Origin: Quillaja saponaria
Taxonomy: Eukaryota; Streptophyta; Magnoliopsida; Fabales; Quillajaceae
DNA: 64,000 nt
Direction: 5' to 3'
Assembly: GCA_029379385.1 (NCBI GenBank)
Contig: CM055612.1
Coordinates: 9,052,001-9,116,000, forward strand
Each line of letters starts with the position of its first letter. Position 1 is the stretch's first letter. The notes below the pieces were generated by a model. The model was given only the letters and a program-made list of their open reading frames with translations. It was not told where the DNA came from and searched no databases. A program made the translations under genes and the position numbers. Positions 11,297 to 24,413 of this stretch are shown piece by piece.

Positions 11297-13421
11297 TTGT
11301 TCTTGAATCCATGACAATGCAGTGGAAATGGTTGCTGGAAAGAGAGGACAGTGATACAAAAATATCTACAAATGTCACTAAACAGTATTCTAGATAATGT
11401 TAACCTCGCCTTTCAAAAAACTTCTATTTTCGTGCATAAATTCTTCATCATCAGAAAATTTTAGTTTAGAACAACAGGGAATCTTGATTAGTATAAGGAA
11501 AGTAAATAATCAATTCCATCATAGTCTATAGACTAATAATACAAAAAAAATGACAATTCATGTCTATGATTTGATTTTCTTCATTAACTTCAAAAGATCA
11601 ATGACTCATGAGGTAGCTAACATTCTGACAGTATGATTAATATACTTGTACAAGGAAATACTAAAACAAGCAAATAAAAGCCAAAAATGCCCTAGTTTTG
11701 TACGAAAGGAAAAAATCTAGTGAACAACCACTAAACAGAACTTTAATGCAGGAAATGCATGAAGAAAAATTATACAAAATTATGCTAAACCAAAGCAGAT
11801 GGAACACTTTCATAAGTATCTAAAGTAAACTAATTTCCCCATTTAAGGTTCGATGTCTCATATTCTTCCTTGGAACGCGATATTTTACTGCATCAGCATT
11901 ACTTGTGGATCCCTCACAATCACCAAAAGAGTTTGTTAAGTCATTGGCTGTTGTTTGTTCAAAGATTAGTCCATGATTCACATCTGACATTTCTTGTGGT
12001 GTTAATGGCTTTGGAGGCATTCCCAAACTTTGAGCATATCCTTCAAGCATTTCTACTACTTTATGCTTTGAAGAACGATCACGGGGCTTCAACTATATAC
12101 ATCACAGTGCAATTATGATCATCTTCCTTGCTACAATCTTTTCCTCCTGTGTGGCATCCTCCATTAACTCTATGTCTTTACCTACGCTAAATTGATTATA
12201 AATCCAAGTAGGAAAGTAAATCTGGCTTAAATCATTTTCATCTGAGCAATCTGAAGGCACTTCAACTACAAATCCTTCCTTCTACTAGCCATTTCCATCA
12301 ATAACATTCCAAAACTATAAACATCGGCCTTATAGGAAACTCCTCCAATATTTTTTTTGAACAACTATGGAGTCATGTATCCAAGTGTTCCTGTTGCTGC
12401 TGTCAAAGGAACAATACTATCATCTACCGGATAAAGCTTTGCATATACAAAGTCTGAAACTTTTGGAATAATGTTCTCATCGAGAAGAATGTTGTGAGGC
12501 TTGATATCAAAATACAAGATTTGCATATCGCAACCCTGATGTAAATATGCAATCCCATGAGATATTTCATGTATTCTTTCACAACTTAAATGAACTGAAC
12601 TAGTTCCTTCTTTTGAAAAAATGTAGCTATCCAGAGATACAACAGGCATGAATTCATATATTAAAGCACATTTTGATCCCTCAGCACAATAGCCAATAAG
12701 TTGCACAACATTAAAGTGGTGGATTGTTGCAATGGTTGCAACCTCACTTATAAAATCTTGTCCATTAGTCTTTGACTTACCCAACATCTTTACTGCTATA
12801 AGTTGTCCACTCTGAAGCTTTCATTTAAAATCAAAGCCAAATCCACCTTCACCCAATTTGTCTTTGAAACTTTCAGTCATTTTCCTAATTTATGAGTAGG
12901 AGTATCTAATTGGCATCATATTATTGTTACTCTAAAGAAACTCTTCAATAGTATGATACACAGAGAAGTGTCTCCATTGTCACTTGAAGATCAAAAGAAT
13001 GATCAGGAAGGTAATTCCTAATACAAATTTTGCTCCGACTGAGAGTACTGAGTAGGGAAATTACAAAATTTAATTAATATTGACAAATATATGTTTTGGG
13101 CTCTGTTTAAGAATTAGTGACAAAAGAAATATGAATCTCGTAAGAGATTCACTTTTTGTTTTCAACACTAGTGAGTGTTCACTTATATCAAGTCCTTTAA
13201 TATTTTCAAAAAATTGGTGCTAGATGCTGTAAATAAAAACCCTTAATATTTATTAAAATATTGTTTAAATCTCTTTCCTAAAGCTTTGTGATGATGTGAA
13301 TGAATTATTATAGTATCAAAATATGAGATTCTAAATTTTCAAATATGACTATTAGATTTTCTATTGATTATTAGTTTTTTTTTTTTTTTTTTTCACTTGC
13401 AACTATTAAAGAGCATAATTG

Positions 13422-13425
<4 letters not shown>

Positions 13426-13453
<28 letters not shown>
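13426..13453. repeat. (AT)n microsatellite
   Basis: Fourteen AT units followed by a T run, in the intron of B between the mini-exon and the kinase exon. Confidence 0.9.
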
Positions 13454-13462
<9 letters not shown>

Positions 13463-15624
13463 TTTTATCTCTATTATTGATTAAGAGGTTTTGTTGACAA
13501 TTTTAATGTGTAAATGATTCACATATGCATATAAAATGTTCTCTCTCTCTCTCTTTTTTTTTATTTTTTTTTATTTTTTATTTTTTATTGGGTTTTGACT
13601 TTTTTCTACTGACAAGTTATGGACGCATTTATGATTAGATTTATTTCACTTTAAATTTATTGTTTTAAATATTTTTAAAATGACAATTTTTTTTTTTATT
13701 TTGTGAAATTATTATTAACAACATTATGAACTTATATATATTATTTTATTTTAAATGTATTAATTGATTAAGTTGATGTGACATATTATAATATTAATTG
13801 ATGCACAACTTATATTATTATGTGTCACTATATCATCATATTATTTTTCTAACAATTAAATTATATAATGTGAATTTTTAACTTCTAAAAAAATTTGTTA
13901 CCAAGATTTTTAATATTGATTTTGAATACGAAGATATTTTTCATATTTAAGCAAAAAGTAAATAAATTAAAGTTGACGTCAATACTAATTACTTGCTTGA
14001 TTCAACGTAGATTTGTCCTAATATTTTTATAATTTATCATCTCTAATGAGTAGTGAAGAAACCATTCAAAAAATTAGTTAAGAAATTATTCATAATAATA
14101 ATTTTTTGATATTCTCTTTATTGAAGTTAATACATTTTTCTTTATAAATAGAGACACATCAAATTAAGTTTATTCATTTACGTGTAAGGTGTATTCTTGT
14201 TTGTAAAGTATAAAGAGTGAGAGTAAATTAATATTTTTTGTTTAGAAAAAATATATTAAAAAAATATCAAACAAAATTGTGAAGATGAGAAAGAATGGAG
14301 ACAAACTAAAAAATTCTTAAGTATTTCATAAGTGAGGAAAGACGTAGCAAAGAGAAGAGATAAGATAATATGGTTAGATTGAAAAAATAGAAATTATATT
14401 TTACATAAGTAATTAAACAAAATATATCTCAATTAGTGTATTTATATGGTTCACATTTTATCATAAATAATAAGAATCAAGGACACAAACAACTTCCGGA
14501 CTAAAAGGTATGCATGTTAGAGTTAGGAATTTTAGTAAAAAATAGAGGAGAGATAAGACATCTTACCCGTGGCATTCCATAGCCATGGAAACCAAACTGC
14601 ATCATAACACAAAAGAAAGTAAAATAAAAAAATAAAAAATAAAAAATAAAAAATGATAATGTTGGTAAGAATATAAAAAAGGTTATTTTTGATACGAAAA
14701 GAAATAATTATTTCTAAGAATGCTCAAAAGAATTCAAACTTTAGATATTTGGAGAGCAAACAATATGATGACCACCGGATTATAAAACTGTGGTTATATA
14801 TATATACAGATATATTTTTTAATATATGTAAATAAATGTTTATTATATTTACATAAAATTGATAAGAATATATGTTAAACAAGTTGTTCTTGTAAATTTT
14901 ACGAGTCTGCAAAATCTGAGCTCCACTAGTTTAGTAAACTAATTTTAAGATAAAGTTAAAATTCACCTCGTTTAAAAAACAAATCATTCTCTAGTCAATT
15001 CCTTAATGACTAATACACTAGTTGTTCACAAATACCTGTGTTTATTTTGCACTCCTAACTAGCTCTGCTTATATTGGTGCTAGTTTTTGCTACAATTGTA
15101 ACATCACAATTCTTTGTTTCTGAATTTTTATACTTTGGTTATATTACTAACAAAAAATAAGATAAATAAAAAATGTCACCTTAAAAAAATTGTCAAAAAC
15201 GTAACCAAATCCCTAAACACAATAAAAACATAAAAAATAAAAAAATTCATGTTAAAAATTCAAACGACAACAATATTGAGGAATTCTCTTTCCATTTCTA
15301 TTTAGATGCTTTAGATCAAATTCAAGATACCGAAACAAACATTCATACAAAAATTGCTTGACAAAAAAGGAAAAGGAAAAAAAAAGTAATAATAAGTCTT
15401 AACATTCTGTTTGAATTTTTATTAAGCTTAATAATGATTTACATTATTAACATGACCTAATTTAGATTTTATCTTTCTCGTTTTTCATCAAATTTCAGTT
15501 TTAAAATATGTAATTGTCTTAAAACATAATTAGAAGAATCCAACTCATTCATACTATTTTAAAAGCTAGAAGATACATATGATATTTTCCTTTAGAATAA
15601 CTATAGATTAATTCGTTTAAATTA

Positions 15625-15637
<13 letters not shown>

Positions 15638-15659
<22 letters not shown>

Positions 15660-15661
15660 TA
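15638..15661. repeat. (AT)n microsatellite
   Basis: About twelve AT units preceded by an A run, in the intron of B between the ectodomain exon and the mini-exon. Confidence 0.9.
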
Positions 15662-17244
15662 ATATTTTCTCTCTCTTAATAACTACTTATTTTCCTACCC
15701 ATTTATATAAATTAAATATTTTATTATTAATTAAAAAATTAACAAAATAATTTTTTAATGACTACCTACTCATACTTAGACACTAACTCATTTTTAATTT
15801 TTAAATAAGATTAAAAAATCTAAAATTGTTCACTTTATAATTAAAAATTTGATTTAACGTGATTAATTTATTTTTTGAAATTATAACTATTTTTATTATT
15901 GAAAATAACGTCTTTCATCTCTAAGTTCAATTAGAATACAACTCATATTTTATTTTTCCTACTCCTTTAATATTATATATATCAACTTCATTTCATTATA
16001 GCAAAAAAAAAATATAAATGACGTGAGTTTTAAATGATTAAATTGATGGGCCCATTAATAAGTGTCTCTTACCGCATTGGGTAAAGCCATGGCCGAAATC
16101 AGTACAATAATTTGAACACTGAACGCTTCCGGTTGATTCATTAACAGAGCACCACATGGCTGCATCGCAGTAATATTGGCAAACACCATTCAGCCAAGAA
16201 AGCTCAAATCCGTAGGCAATCCAGTTTTGAATGTTGACATAAACGACATAGGAAACATTGCTGTACTGGTCTTCATAATTCCAGAAAACCGTAGTAACCA
16301 GCTTCACTTGACACCCAACTTTCAAATGCTCAATGGCTAAATCTGATCCTGCAATTGCGTAAGGATACCCTTTGGAACGCCCATTGAGACAGGAAGTATC
16401 TGCTTCTGCTACATACAGACCATTATCTCTCACCGGATTGCTACAGTCCAAGAAAATTGTACGCGAAGATAGAGGAATTCGTATAATGCTATCAAACGGG
16501 TATTGAAACTGATAGGGAATATACAGAGCTCTAGAACTGAAATTACGATGAGATAAGGAGTAGCGAGGGATATTGGGTGCATCAAAGCAATATTTAGTTG
16601 TATGATTCTGAATTTGAACATCTGATACACCAGGATCAGCACGACGGATTGTGTAGTTACTGTAATTGATTGCCTGGACATTGAATTTTCCAGAGTATAA
16701 AGCTAATACCGGAACATCATCTTCACAAGTCAATTCATATCTCAGGAGACCACAACGCTTTGGATCACCTTTTAATCGAAAGGGAAAACGTATGCTATGG
16801 ATGTTGCCGCAGGAAGAATCTATATTGATTCCTTAAAAAGTTTAAAATAAAAATATCATCATAATTTTATATAGTAATAAGTACTACTTAAAAATTAGTA
16901 GCTATAGCAAATTGATATTATTTTTCCCAACTAAAGTGTTTACAACTTCTGAAATGAATTAAATAGAAAATTTTATAAGTTGCCTCTTTCTAGCATTTAT
17001 TTATACTCGTCAAAACATGTGTGTGGAAAATTTGTAAGATTATTGAAATTCTAAAGATGATATTGAAAATAGCTCCTTGTTGTTTGTGACTTAATTCTAA
17101 GATGTGATTTAATGGACACAAAAAGCTGATGCTAGCTAGGATTAAATTATCTACAATATTTTTAAAATAATAATTTATTTATTGTATTAATTATCATCTA
17201 CTACATCTAGTAACATGCACGTGTTTATGCATATGCTAAATGAC

Positions 17245-17250
<6 letters not shown>

Positions 17251-17281
<31 letters not shown>
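17251..17281. repeat. (TA)n microsatellite
   Basis: Fifteen TA units in the region upstream of pseudogene B. Confidence 0.9.
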
Positions 17282-17284
<3 letters not shown>

Positions 17285-17457
17285 TATTTAAATTTGAAAG
17301 TCATATTTAGAAAAGAAAAAAAAAGGAGTTAAGTATGTGAGCGGGAGTGATGTGTTGGAAATGTGGTGGGCTCTAATATTCTTTGCTGAAATGTGTAATT
17401 ATAATTCATGTTTTAAGAATGATATATTAAGTTGAACATTGTAAGAGAACTGTGCAA

Positions 17458-17636
17458 CATCATTTTCAATCATTACCAAAAGGAAATTTATTTTAGTTTA
17501 GTTGATATTAACTTAAAATCATGCATATTTCTTATACAAATGTTTAAATTGAGAAGATATTTTATACCTAATAATGCAACACAAAATAAATTGTCGTATT
17601 CTATAAACTCAAACTGCGTATTATCTCAATAAAATT
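17458..17636 (+). repeat. Dispersed ~180-bp repeat, copy 1
   Basis: This stretch, from catcattttcaatcatta to the attctataaactcaaa region, recurs at 24414-24575 with scattered substitutions and small indels. Both copies are in the same orientation. No coding content and no clear termini. It could be a decayed element or shared gene-flank sequence. Confidence 0.65.
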
Positions 17637-18497
17637 TGAGCATAAATTATTAGAATGTCAAATATTTATTTTAATTTTTATTTGAATCTCACACTTCAAT
17701 TTTAATCATCAAATTAATATCTTATGATGACGCATGCAAGCTATACTTAAACTGTGGGAACAAATAAGAATGGCAAGGCTATTTTCATTTGATTCTCACA
17801 TTGTCAAATGAAACACTTTCCTTAGAACAGGGGAAGACGGATAGACTTGCTTAGTACCACCACGCGCAAAAACCAAGTTAGGATTAGGAAACTCTAAGAC
17901 ACAACCATAAAATGGTCACACTGGCTAGCATATGAGCTTTTCCAATAAGGAAGAATTCTACTGCTCATGTTGCTTAGTTTCTCCTTGCTCTACTTGCCGA
18001 TTCAAGTTATTCCTACAATACAAGTGCTTAATTATTCTCAAATTCATCCACTTTACACTTCAACTGTTTGCGGCTTTAAGTCATTATTGTTTAAGAACAA
18101 ATTATGAGTGGAAATTAGAGTCTAGAGAAAAAAAAATTGATATGCTCGGGAAGGGAATAAAGTGAAAGCTGTTAATATAGAAGAAAATATTATATTAGAA
18201 CAATAAGGGAATCATGATTAGGACTGCGAAAATAAATATCTGAGGTGGCTCACATTCTCACAGTTGGAGTGAAACACTATTGCAAGCCAATAGAGGACAG
18301 AAATGGCCTAGTACCACTGCGCAGTGGGCTGCAATCCAAAAATCTATTGAACAGCCACTAAACAGAATTCTAATGTAGGACTTGCACAAAGATAAATTCA
18401 ACACAAGGATGTCAAACCAAAGCACACAACATTTTCTTAAGGATTTAAAATAATATGAATGCTTCATTTAAAGCTACAACATCAATTTTCCCCATAA
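17637..18497. other. Spacer and 3' flank of pseudogene C
   Basis: No gene is supported. The part from about 18180 to 18480 resembles the 3' flanks of the other subfamily-2 copies (phrases such as cagaattctaatg and acaaggatgt also found near 59445-59490). The open frame at 17932-18165 has no recognisable family and is in low-complexity sequence. Confidence 0.45.
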
Positions 18498-20409
18498 CTA
18501 GCTCGTGCTATTAACTGGTATAGCAAAACTTGTAGATTCTTCAAAATTACCAGAAGTGCTTGTTAAGTCATTAGCTGTTGTTAGTTCAGAGATGAGTTCA
18601 TGATTCACGTCTAGCATTTCTTGCAAACACATTAATGGCTTTGGAGGCATTTCCAAAGTTTGAGCATCTCCTTCAAGCACTTCTATTACTTGATGCATTG
18701 AAGGATGATCACGGGGCTTCAACTGTATACACCATAGTGCAATTATAATCATCTTCCTTGCTACACTTTTTTCCTCCTCTGTGACATTCTCCATTAACTC
18801 TATGTCTTTACCTTCACTAAACTGATTATAAATCTAGGTAGGAAAGTAAATCTGGCTTAAATTCTCTTCGCTTGAGCAATCAAGCATATTCAACTGCAAA
18901 TTCTTCCTTCTACTTGCCATTTCTATCAATAATATCCGAAAACTATAGACATCAGCCTTATAAGGGACACCCCCAATATTTTTGTAAAACAACTCAGGAG
19001 CCATGTATCCAAGCTTTCCTCTTACAACAGTCAAAGAAACAATGTTATCATCTACGGAATAAAGTTTAGCAAGTCCAAAGTCTGAAACCTTTTGGGATGA
19101 AGTTTTCATCAAGAAGAATTTTATAAGGCTCCATATCGAAATGCAGAATTTGCATATCACAACCCTTGTGTAAATACGCTATGCCACGAGCAACTCCAGA
19201 GATATTTCATATATACTCTTGCAGCTTAAATGAACAGTATCATTGATTCCATCTTTAAGAAAAATGAAATTATCCAAGGACCCATTAGGCATGAATCCAT
19301 ACACGAGCACACTTGGATCCATCAACACAAAATCCAATAAGTTAAGCAACATTCACATAGTGTATCCTTCCAATTGTGGCAACTTCACTGATGAATTATT
19401 GACCATTAGTTTTGGATCTATCCAATAACTTTATTGCCACAAAAGGCCTACTACGTAGCTTTCCTTTATGAAATGTACCAAAACTTCCTTGATCCAACTT
19501 GTCCTTGAAACCTCTGCTCTTCATCTTAAATTCTCTGTAAGTGTATCTTATCGGTATGAGGATTTCTTTGTTGTCTTGCAGAAAAGTCTCGATGTCTTCA
19601 TACATTGATAAATGTCTTCTACGCCATGTATAAATTAAGATGGCAACAAGAAATGAAATTCCAAAAAGAAATCTGGCTACAAGATATAGTATAACATATC
19701 GTCCTGTATATAGTCCTGCTGCTCTCCCTGCATTACGTCGATCTATGTAGTCTCCTGGGTGGAGTCTTTCTGCAATGTATCGCCCCCTGAGTAGTGCTTC
19801 TGCTCCATTTGGTACGGTACGTACTCCTGTGTAGGGTGCATAACCCTAAAAGGGTCACAAGAGAAAGACACTTAAACATTTAATACTCTTGATTTTTATG
19901 TGACTATCACCATATTTAAACTGTTCTGCTATAATGAAAGTTAAAGGGAAAAGAAAGAGAGGAACAACAAAAAAGGAAATAATATGAAAAGGATAATGAA
20001 CTTACCGGGTGAAACGCCATTGAGATATTCTACAAGAATGATATTCTACAAGAATTTTAACAGAAGCCAACATTTGGAAAGCCATTAAGTAATTTAAGAA
20101 AAAGAAATACAAAACGGTGAAGAAGATATGTATTGAAAACTATGTAAAGCAAGGGAACCACAAAATGTTAAGAACTTACTTAGAAAGAGAGATAAAGAAT
20201 GAATTTGGGTTATCAACTGGTAAGTAAATTTTAAACTTTAAAAAAATATTTTATTATATATTATCCCTAGTATATATTATTTTACTCAATTTAAGCTTTT
20301 TTGATTTGAAAAAAAAAATTATTTCACAAAAAAAAGAAAAAAAGAAAAAAAAAAAGGGATTCCACTGAATATAACAATTCAAATATAGATATTACATAGC
20401 GATAATAAT

Positions 20410-20431
20410 AATATATATATATATATATATA
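20410..20431. repeat. (AT)n microsatellite
   Basis: About eleven AT units in the intron of pseudogene C. Confidence 0.9.
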
Positions 20432-20798
20432 GCATGGTGTTATTAAATCAGATTTCTCACCTTGAATATATTCTCATAACTTCCACCAAAAATCTAGAGC
20501 AATAAAAATCGTTAAAATATTAGTTTTGTTGAATTCTAGGAATCAAATTAGGACATAAGTATACAACATCATCAATTTCCGTATGATTCAACAAGAGAAA
20601 ATTTACTACAAAACTATATTACTAAGAATATTTTTTTAAAATTTGTTTATCTCAAAATGAAGACACTTTAAATCTTGATCGCATAGTCAAATAATTAATG
20701 AAATATATAAAGAAAGTTTATAATATTTAGAAACAAGTAGACCATAATTGACACTGGAGTATGAAATTAAAATTAAAGTATCAGACTCGGTATCCAAA

Positions 20799-21230
20799 AT
20801 GAAACCAATATGTTTCTCTTTTTTTAGTTTTGCTTACCACATCTGTAGGGCCACGCAAGATTATCACATTTCGTGACGGCCGACGCCGTGCTTTCCCTAG
20901 AACAAGTAAGCTACACGAAGGAATTGTTTGAAAGCTAGCAGGATCAAGTAGAATTTCCGCAATAATATTAGCAAAAACTATGATCATCCAACCACGAAAC
21001 TTCAATTCCAAAATGAACGCAATATGTTACTCTGTTTTTTTTTTTTTCGTTTTAGTTTTGCTTAACACATCTGTACGGCCAGGCAAGATTACTACAACCA
21101 GTGTCTGTCTCTGACCCGTAATTACAAATAATCTTCATGGAGGAATTGTTTTAAAGCGAGCAGTATGTCAAAGATCCAGTTGAATTTCCGCAATAATAAT
21201 CACAGAATATATCCAACCACGAAAGTTCAA
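20799..21230. repeat. Tandem duplication of the ectodomain exon end in C
   Basis: Two units, about 20799-21005 and 21009-21230, share tagttttgctta, acatctgta.ggcca.gcaagatta, gaggaattgttt, gaatttccgcaataat and atccaaccacgaaa in the same order. The duplicated piece spans the splice donor and the last codons of the ectodomain exon. It is local, so probably a replication or unequal-exchange event within the dying gene. Confidence 0.75.
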
Positions 21231-21449
21231 ATCCATACACCATGGCTCTGTGAATGTAGCTATAATAAATTTTGTCAACAACGTTGTTTTTACTCAAACC
21301 CAAGGATGTCAAGGCTATTGTCTTCACATAGCATCTGACTTTCAACTCCCTGCCATAGAAGCCGGTAATAGACACGTAAATATGTTCATGTTGTTTCCCT
21401 TTCTCCTTAGAATAATCGATTTTTCAGGAACCATATAAAGTGAGTCAGT

Positions 21450-22101
21450 GCAATGCATCCGACGACGGACATTTACCGATGTCAATGAAAACTTCAGAAA
21501 TAACTTTACCGTTGATATTTACCGATGAGGCATCCACCTTCCTCTCCAATCTGACGGTCAGAAGGGTAAACAAGTCAAACCTGTAAGTCTTGCAACGTCC
21601 CTCCCTCTGCTTTTATTAAATAGATAATATTTTACAGCCAATTTATCAAGTTCTCTAGTTTGCAACAAGGCATTCAATAGAAAAAACAAGTTCCAATCTG
21701 ATGGGAAGATCTTTGCTGATTTAAAGTAAATGGTTTTCTCCCATATTTAGATGGTTAGGAATTCTCCATCTGTTATGTTCTTAGGACTAAATGATTGATT
21801 CAATTTCTTTAAATTTGTGGTAGCCAAGACTCAGTGTAATTGTTTTGCTTCTTTATGATTATTACCAATTTACCATCGTATCATTTGAAATTTTTGAATG
21901 AAGGATCTCATTTTCATGAACAAAAATGAGGCGAAAATGATGATGGATCACATTTTCACAGTCATAACCACACTTTCTTATGACACATTCAATTAAAATA
22001 ATCTGGTGATAAGGGAGGTGCAAAATAGATGAAAATAATGTTTGTATAATGCATCTGGAAAAAGTTATCACATTGACAGTTGCTACTCTCAATTCTTAAA
22101 T
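21450..22101. other. Spacer between C and D
   Basis: No gene recognised. The segment 21450-21600 is less AT-rich and contains two ttaccgatg phrases but gives no meaningful translation. The rest is probably the 3' flank of D. Confidence 0.4.
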
Positions 22102-24138
22102 TCACTCTATCTCTTGAATAACTTCTAACTCCAGGTTCAGACGTTTTGGGAGAACACTTGCACTTGTCCTTATGGAACTTGTACTGTCAACAGGATTTGG
22201 AGGCACTGGTAACTTGTCTGCCTGTGCTTCTAACATTTGTATCACAACTTTCATGGATGGACGGTCTGCCGGGTGCCACTGAATGCACCAAAGTCCAACA
22301 ATGGCAAGTTTCTTTGCAATTTTGCTATCTCCCTCATCCTCGATATGGATATGTATGTCTTGATCATCTGCAAGAAGATTATGGATCCATTCTGGGTAGA
22401 GAACCTGGAACGATTCCTCTTCTATGATTTGTGTATTCTTCCTCCCTCCCACCATTTCAAGCAATAACATGCCATAACTGTAAACGTCCGACTTATAAGA
22501 TACATTACCAAAGTTTCTGGAGAAAACTTCTGGTGCAATATAGCCCAAGGTTCCTCTGGCCGTAGTCATTGATACAATACTTTGATCCTTGCAACACAAT
22601 TTAGCCAGACCAAAATCAGAAATTTTGGGAATGAAGTTTTTGTCCAACAAAACATTATGGGGTTTGATATCGAAATGAAGAATTCTCTGATCACAACCTT
22701 GATGAAGATACTCAATTCCTTTGGCTATGTCAAGTGCTATCTCTAGCAACTTGTCCCACCCAAGAAAACTGTCCTTATTGTCCGGGGATGATATGAATTT
22801 TTGAAGAGAACCATTTGGCAAGAAATCATAGACTAGAGCATGTCTGGATCCATCAGCACAGTAGCCAACCAATCGAACCACGTTAACATGGTGGATTTTT
22901 CCCATTGTTCTCACTTCATTTATGAACTCTTGCCCATCTCTTTCCCATTCCTTATTGAGAATCTTCACAGCAACATGGTGGATTTCATTTTCATTGGAAA
23001 GCTTTCCCATGAAAACTGTTCCATGAGCTCCTTCACCTAACTTATCCTTAAATTGATCAGTAATCCTCTTAATATCAGCATAGGAGAATCTTGTTGGCTT
23101 TAGTGCTCTGTAGTCCTCTAAAAACTTTTCTACCCTTGCTTCATCTTCTTCTTTCAGTTTATAAAAGCCATAGATGTGAAAGACCACAACAACCACAAGG
23201 ACAAGAAGAATTGAACCTATGATTACACCTGCACATATATTAATTGATAAATTGATCAGTTTCAAGAATAAGAATCTTCAACTTGAAACAAAGAAAAGGA
23301 CCTAAATGGATGCAGTGCCAATACCTGTAGCAACTAAAATAATTGACGTGCGTACTTTCTTGTTTGCTTTTGCTTTGAGAGTCCCAAAACATTCAGTTTC
23401 TTCACCTTCAACTTCATGAGAAAAGCCATTCATTTCTAATTTACATTTCTTTTTATGTGCTTCACACGTTATACAATTTGGTTTTAACCATCTCAGAAAC
23501 AAATCATTTTGTAGATAGAATACCTTCCATGAATTCAAGGAAAAGTCGAGAATCTTGGTGCAGGCAGATAGAAATGAGGTGTCATTCTCGTAAGAAAGAT
23601 CAATGTCCGCCTCAATAACCAGAATTGGGCAGTAGGGGGACAACGTATCTAATCCTTTTCCTCTAGAGCAATTCAAGAAAGTGACATTTGTTTTATAATT
23701 GGAAACAAACTCTTCTGAAAACAATTCTGAAGACTCTTCTAAAGGAACCTTTTCTGGTAGAAATAGGAAATTGGTAATTATTGATGAATTTACAAGTTTT
23801 AGAATCTGTCTTGGAACGCAATTTTCAGGGTCGTATGCCTGAATTTGCTGGGATTCATAATCTATACTTCTGATGAAGAATTTTGCCATATCAACATGAG
23901 ACGACGACGACGACGCAGGCAGCTCAAGCACTGTCTCATTTTGATGTGTACAAGATAGATAAAAACCAGGATAGCCACAGTGATCCTGATCTGGGTTGCT
24001 ACCTTTGATTTGAAATGGAAATCTAATACTCACATTTCCACACATTGACTCCCTGCACTCATATTGGGCCTTTCCTAGCTTGAACAACACCAACATGAAA
24101 ACCATCAACAAGATGGAAAAACTACTACACATGATCAT
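22102..24138 (-). CDS. LRK10L-type receptor-like kinase D (intact)
   Basis: Two exons: 24138-23325 and 23228-22102, with a 96-bp GT-AG intron that splits a Gly codon. The product is about 646 aa. I chose the ATG at 24138 because the codon before it is TTG. Residues 1 to about 25 are a signal peptide ending near GKAQ. A GUB_WAK domain follows (CGNVSIRFPFQIKG, CGYPGFYLSC), then a Cys-rich WAK-associated region (RWLKPNCITCE, ETECFG). The membrane segment is about 273-293. The kinase starts after FSYADIKRIT. It has Gly-loop LGEGAHG about 335-341, VAVK Lys about 360, HFD with catalytic Asp about 458, DFG about 476 and APE about 505. It ends in a Ser/Thr-rich tail and ELEVIQEIE. HFD makes it a non-RD kinase, common among plant defence receptors. 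It should sit in the plasma membrane, bind a wall or extracellular ligand, and phosphorylate Ser/Thr. The ligand is unknown. It is the only complete LRK10L gene in the window. Confidence 0.93.
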
Positions 24139-24308
24139 CAATATTAGTTTTTGTTCTCACTCACAAGTTCAACTTGGGTATGAACTTGAGATAACTTATG
24201 GCTTGTTGCGACAATGAGGGATGAGGTCTTCATTACCATTTTTTTTATTGTGAAATTTAAAAAATTAAACTATATGTCAATAAAAAAAGTTTGGTCCCCC
24301 TGGTCAGT

Positions 24309-24322
24309 GGTCAATGACGTGT
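24309..24322 (-). promoter_or_regulatory. Candidate W-box / TGACG cluster upstream of D
   Basis: About 170 bp upstream of the D start codon, the gene-sense strand reads ACACGTCATTGACC. It combines a W-box core (TTGAC, the WRKY target) with an ACGTCA motif (bZIP/TGA type), both frequent in defence promoters. Such short motifs also occur by chance. Confidence 0.25.
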
Positions 24323-24413
24323 GGAAATTTGGGGGTAAACCAAGAAAAGTCTAAGAAGAAATCCTCGTCTTACCAAGTAAGAAAATTCTTGGTAGTTACA
24401 GAACCTCAGCATC

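Larger units (their letters stand above)
11820..16832 (-). pseudogene. LRK10L receptor-like kinase B (subfamily 2), dead
   Basis: Three exons are readable on the minus strand. The ectodomain exon (16832-16073) is open and encodes GUB_WAK (CGNIHSIRFPFRLKG) and the Cys-rich WAK-associated part (FELSWLNGVCQYYC). It ends at donor gtaaga. A 30-nt mini-exon lies at 14596-14567 and reads WFPWLWNAT. The transmembrane/kinase exon starts after an acceptor near 13046. Phases join in frame across all three. The kinase exon is broken: a stop follows the Gly-rich loop (FK*K), HFD is YFD, DFG is DFV, and APE is TP-stop near 12370. No signal peptide or ATG precedes the ectodomain. Compared with F, about 480 bp holding them seem to be deleted at 16832. 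The intron sequence matches F, so B and F are segmental duplicates. Confidence 0.88.
18498..21375 (-). pseudogene. LRK10L receptor-like kinase C (subfamily 2), dead
   Basis: The ectodomain is a remnant. At 21375-21160 it reads ELKVRCYVK and FELSWLDIFCDYYCGN, equivalent to the WAK-associated part of B. It runs to a donor at 20836-20837 through a local tandem duplication. A 24-nt mini-exon at 20029-20006 reads NISMAFHP. The next exon (from 19845) is open from GYAPYTG through a membrane segment (FLFGISFLVAILIYTW) and RRRHLSMYEDIE into the kinase. It breaks at a stop after SKTNGQ (near 19397). Further damage is the Gly-loop change LDQGSFGTF, frameshifts near 19180, the catalytic segment HFDMEPYK in place of HFDIKPHN, and a Trp-to-stop near 18837. 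The C-lobe and tail ([19 protein letters not shown]) remain readable. It is clearly non-functional. C is the only copy here that keeps the longer juxtamembrane exon start. Confidence 0.85.

Noticed and set aside
17932..18165. 77-codon plus-strand frame upstream of C
   Set aside because: Cys/Phe/Leu-rich translation without family similarity. No sign that it is the missing signal-peptide exon of B, which would be on the other strand.
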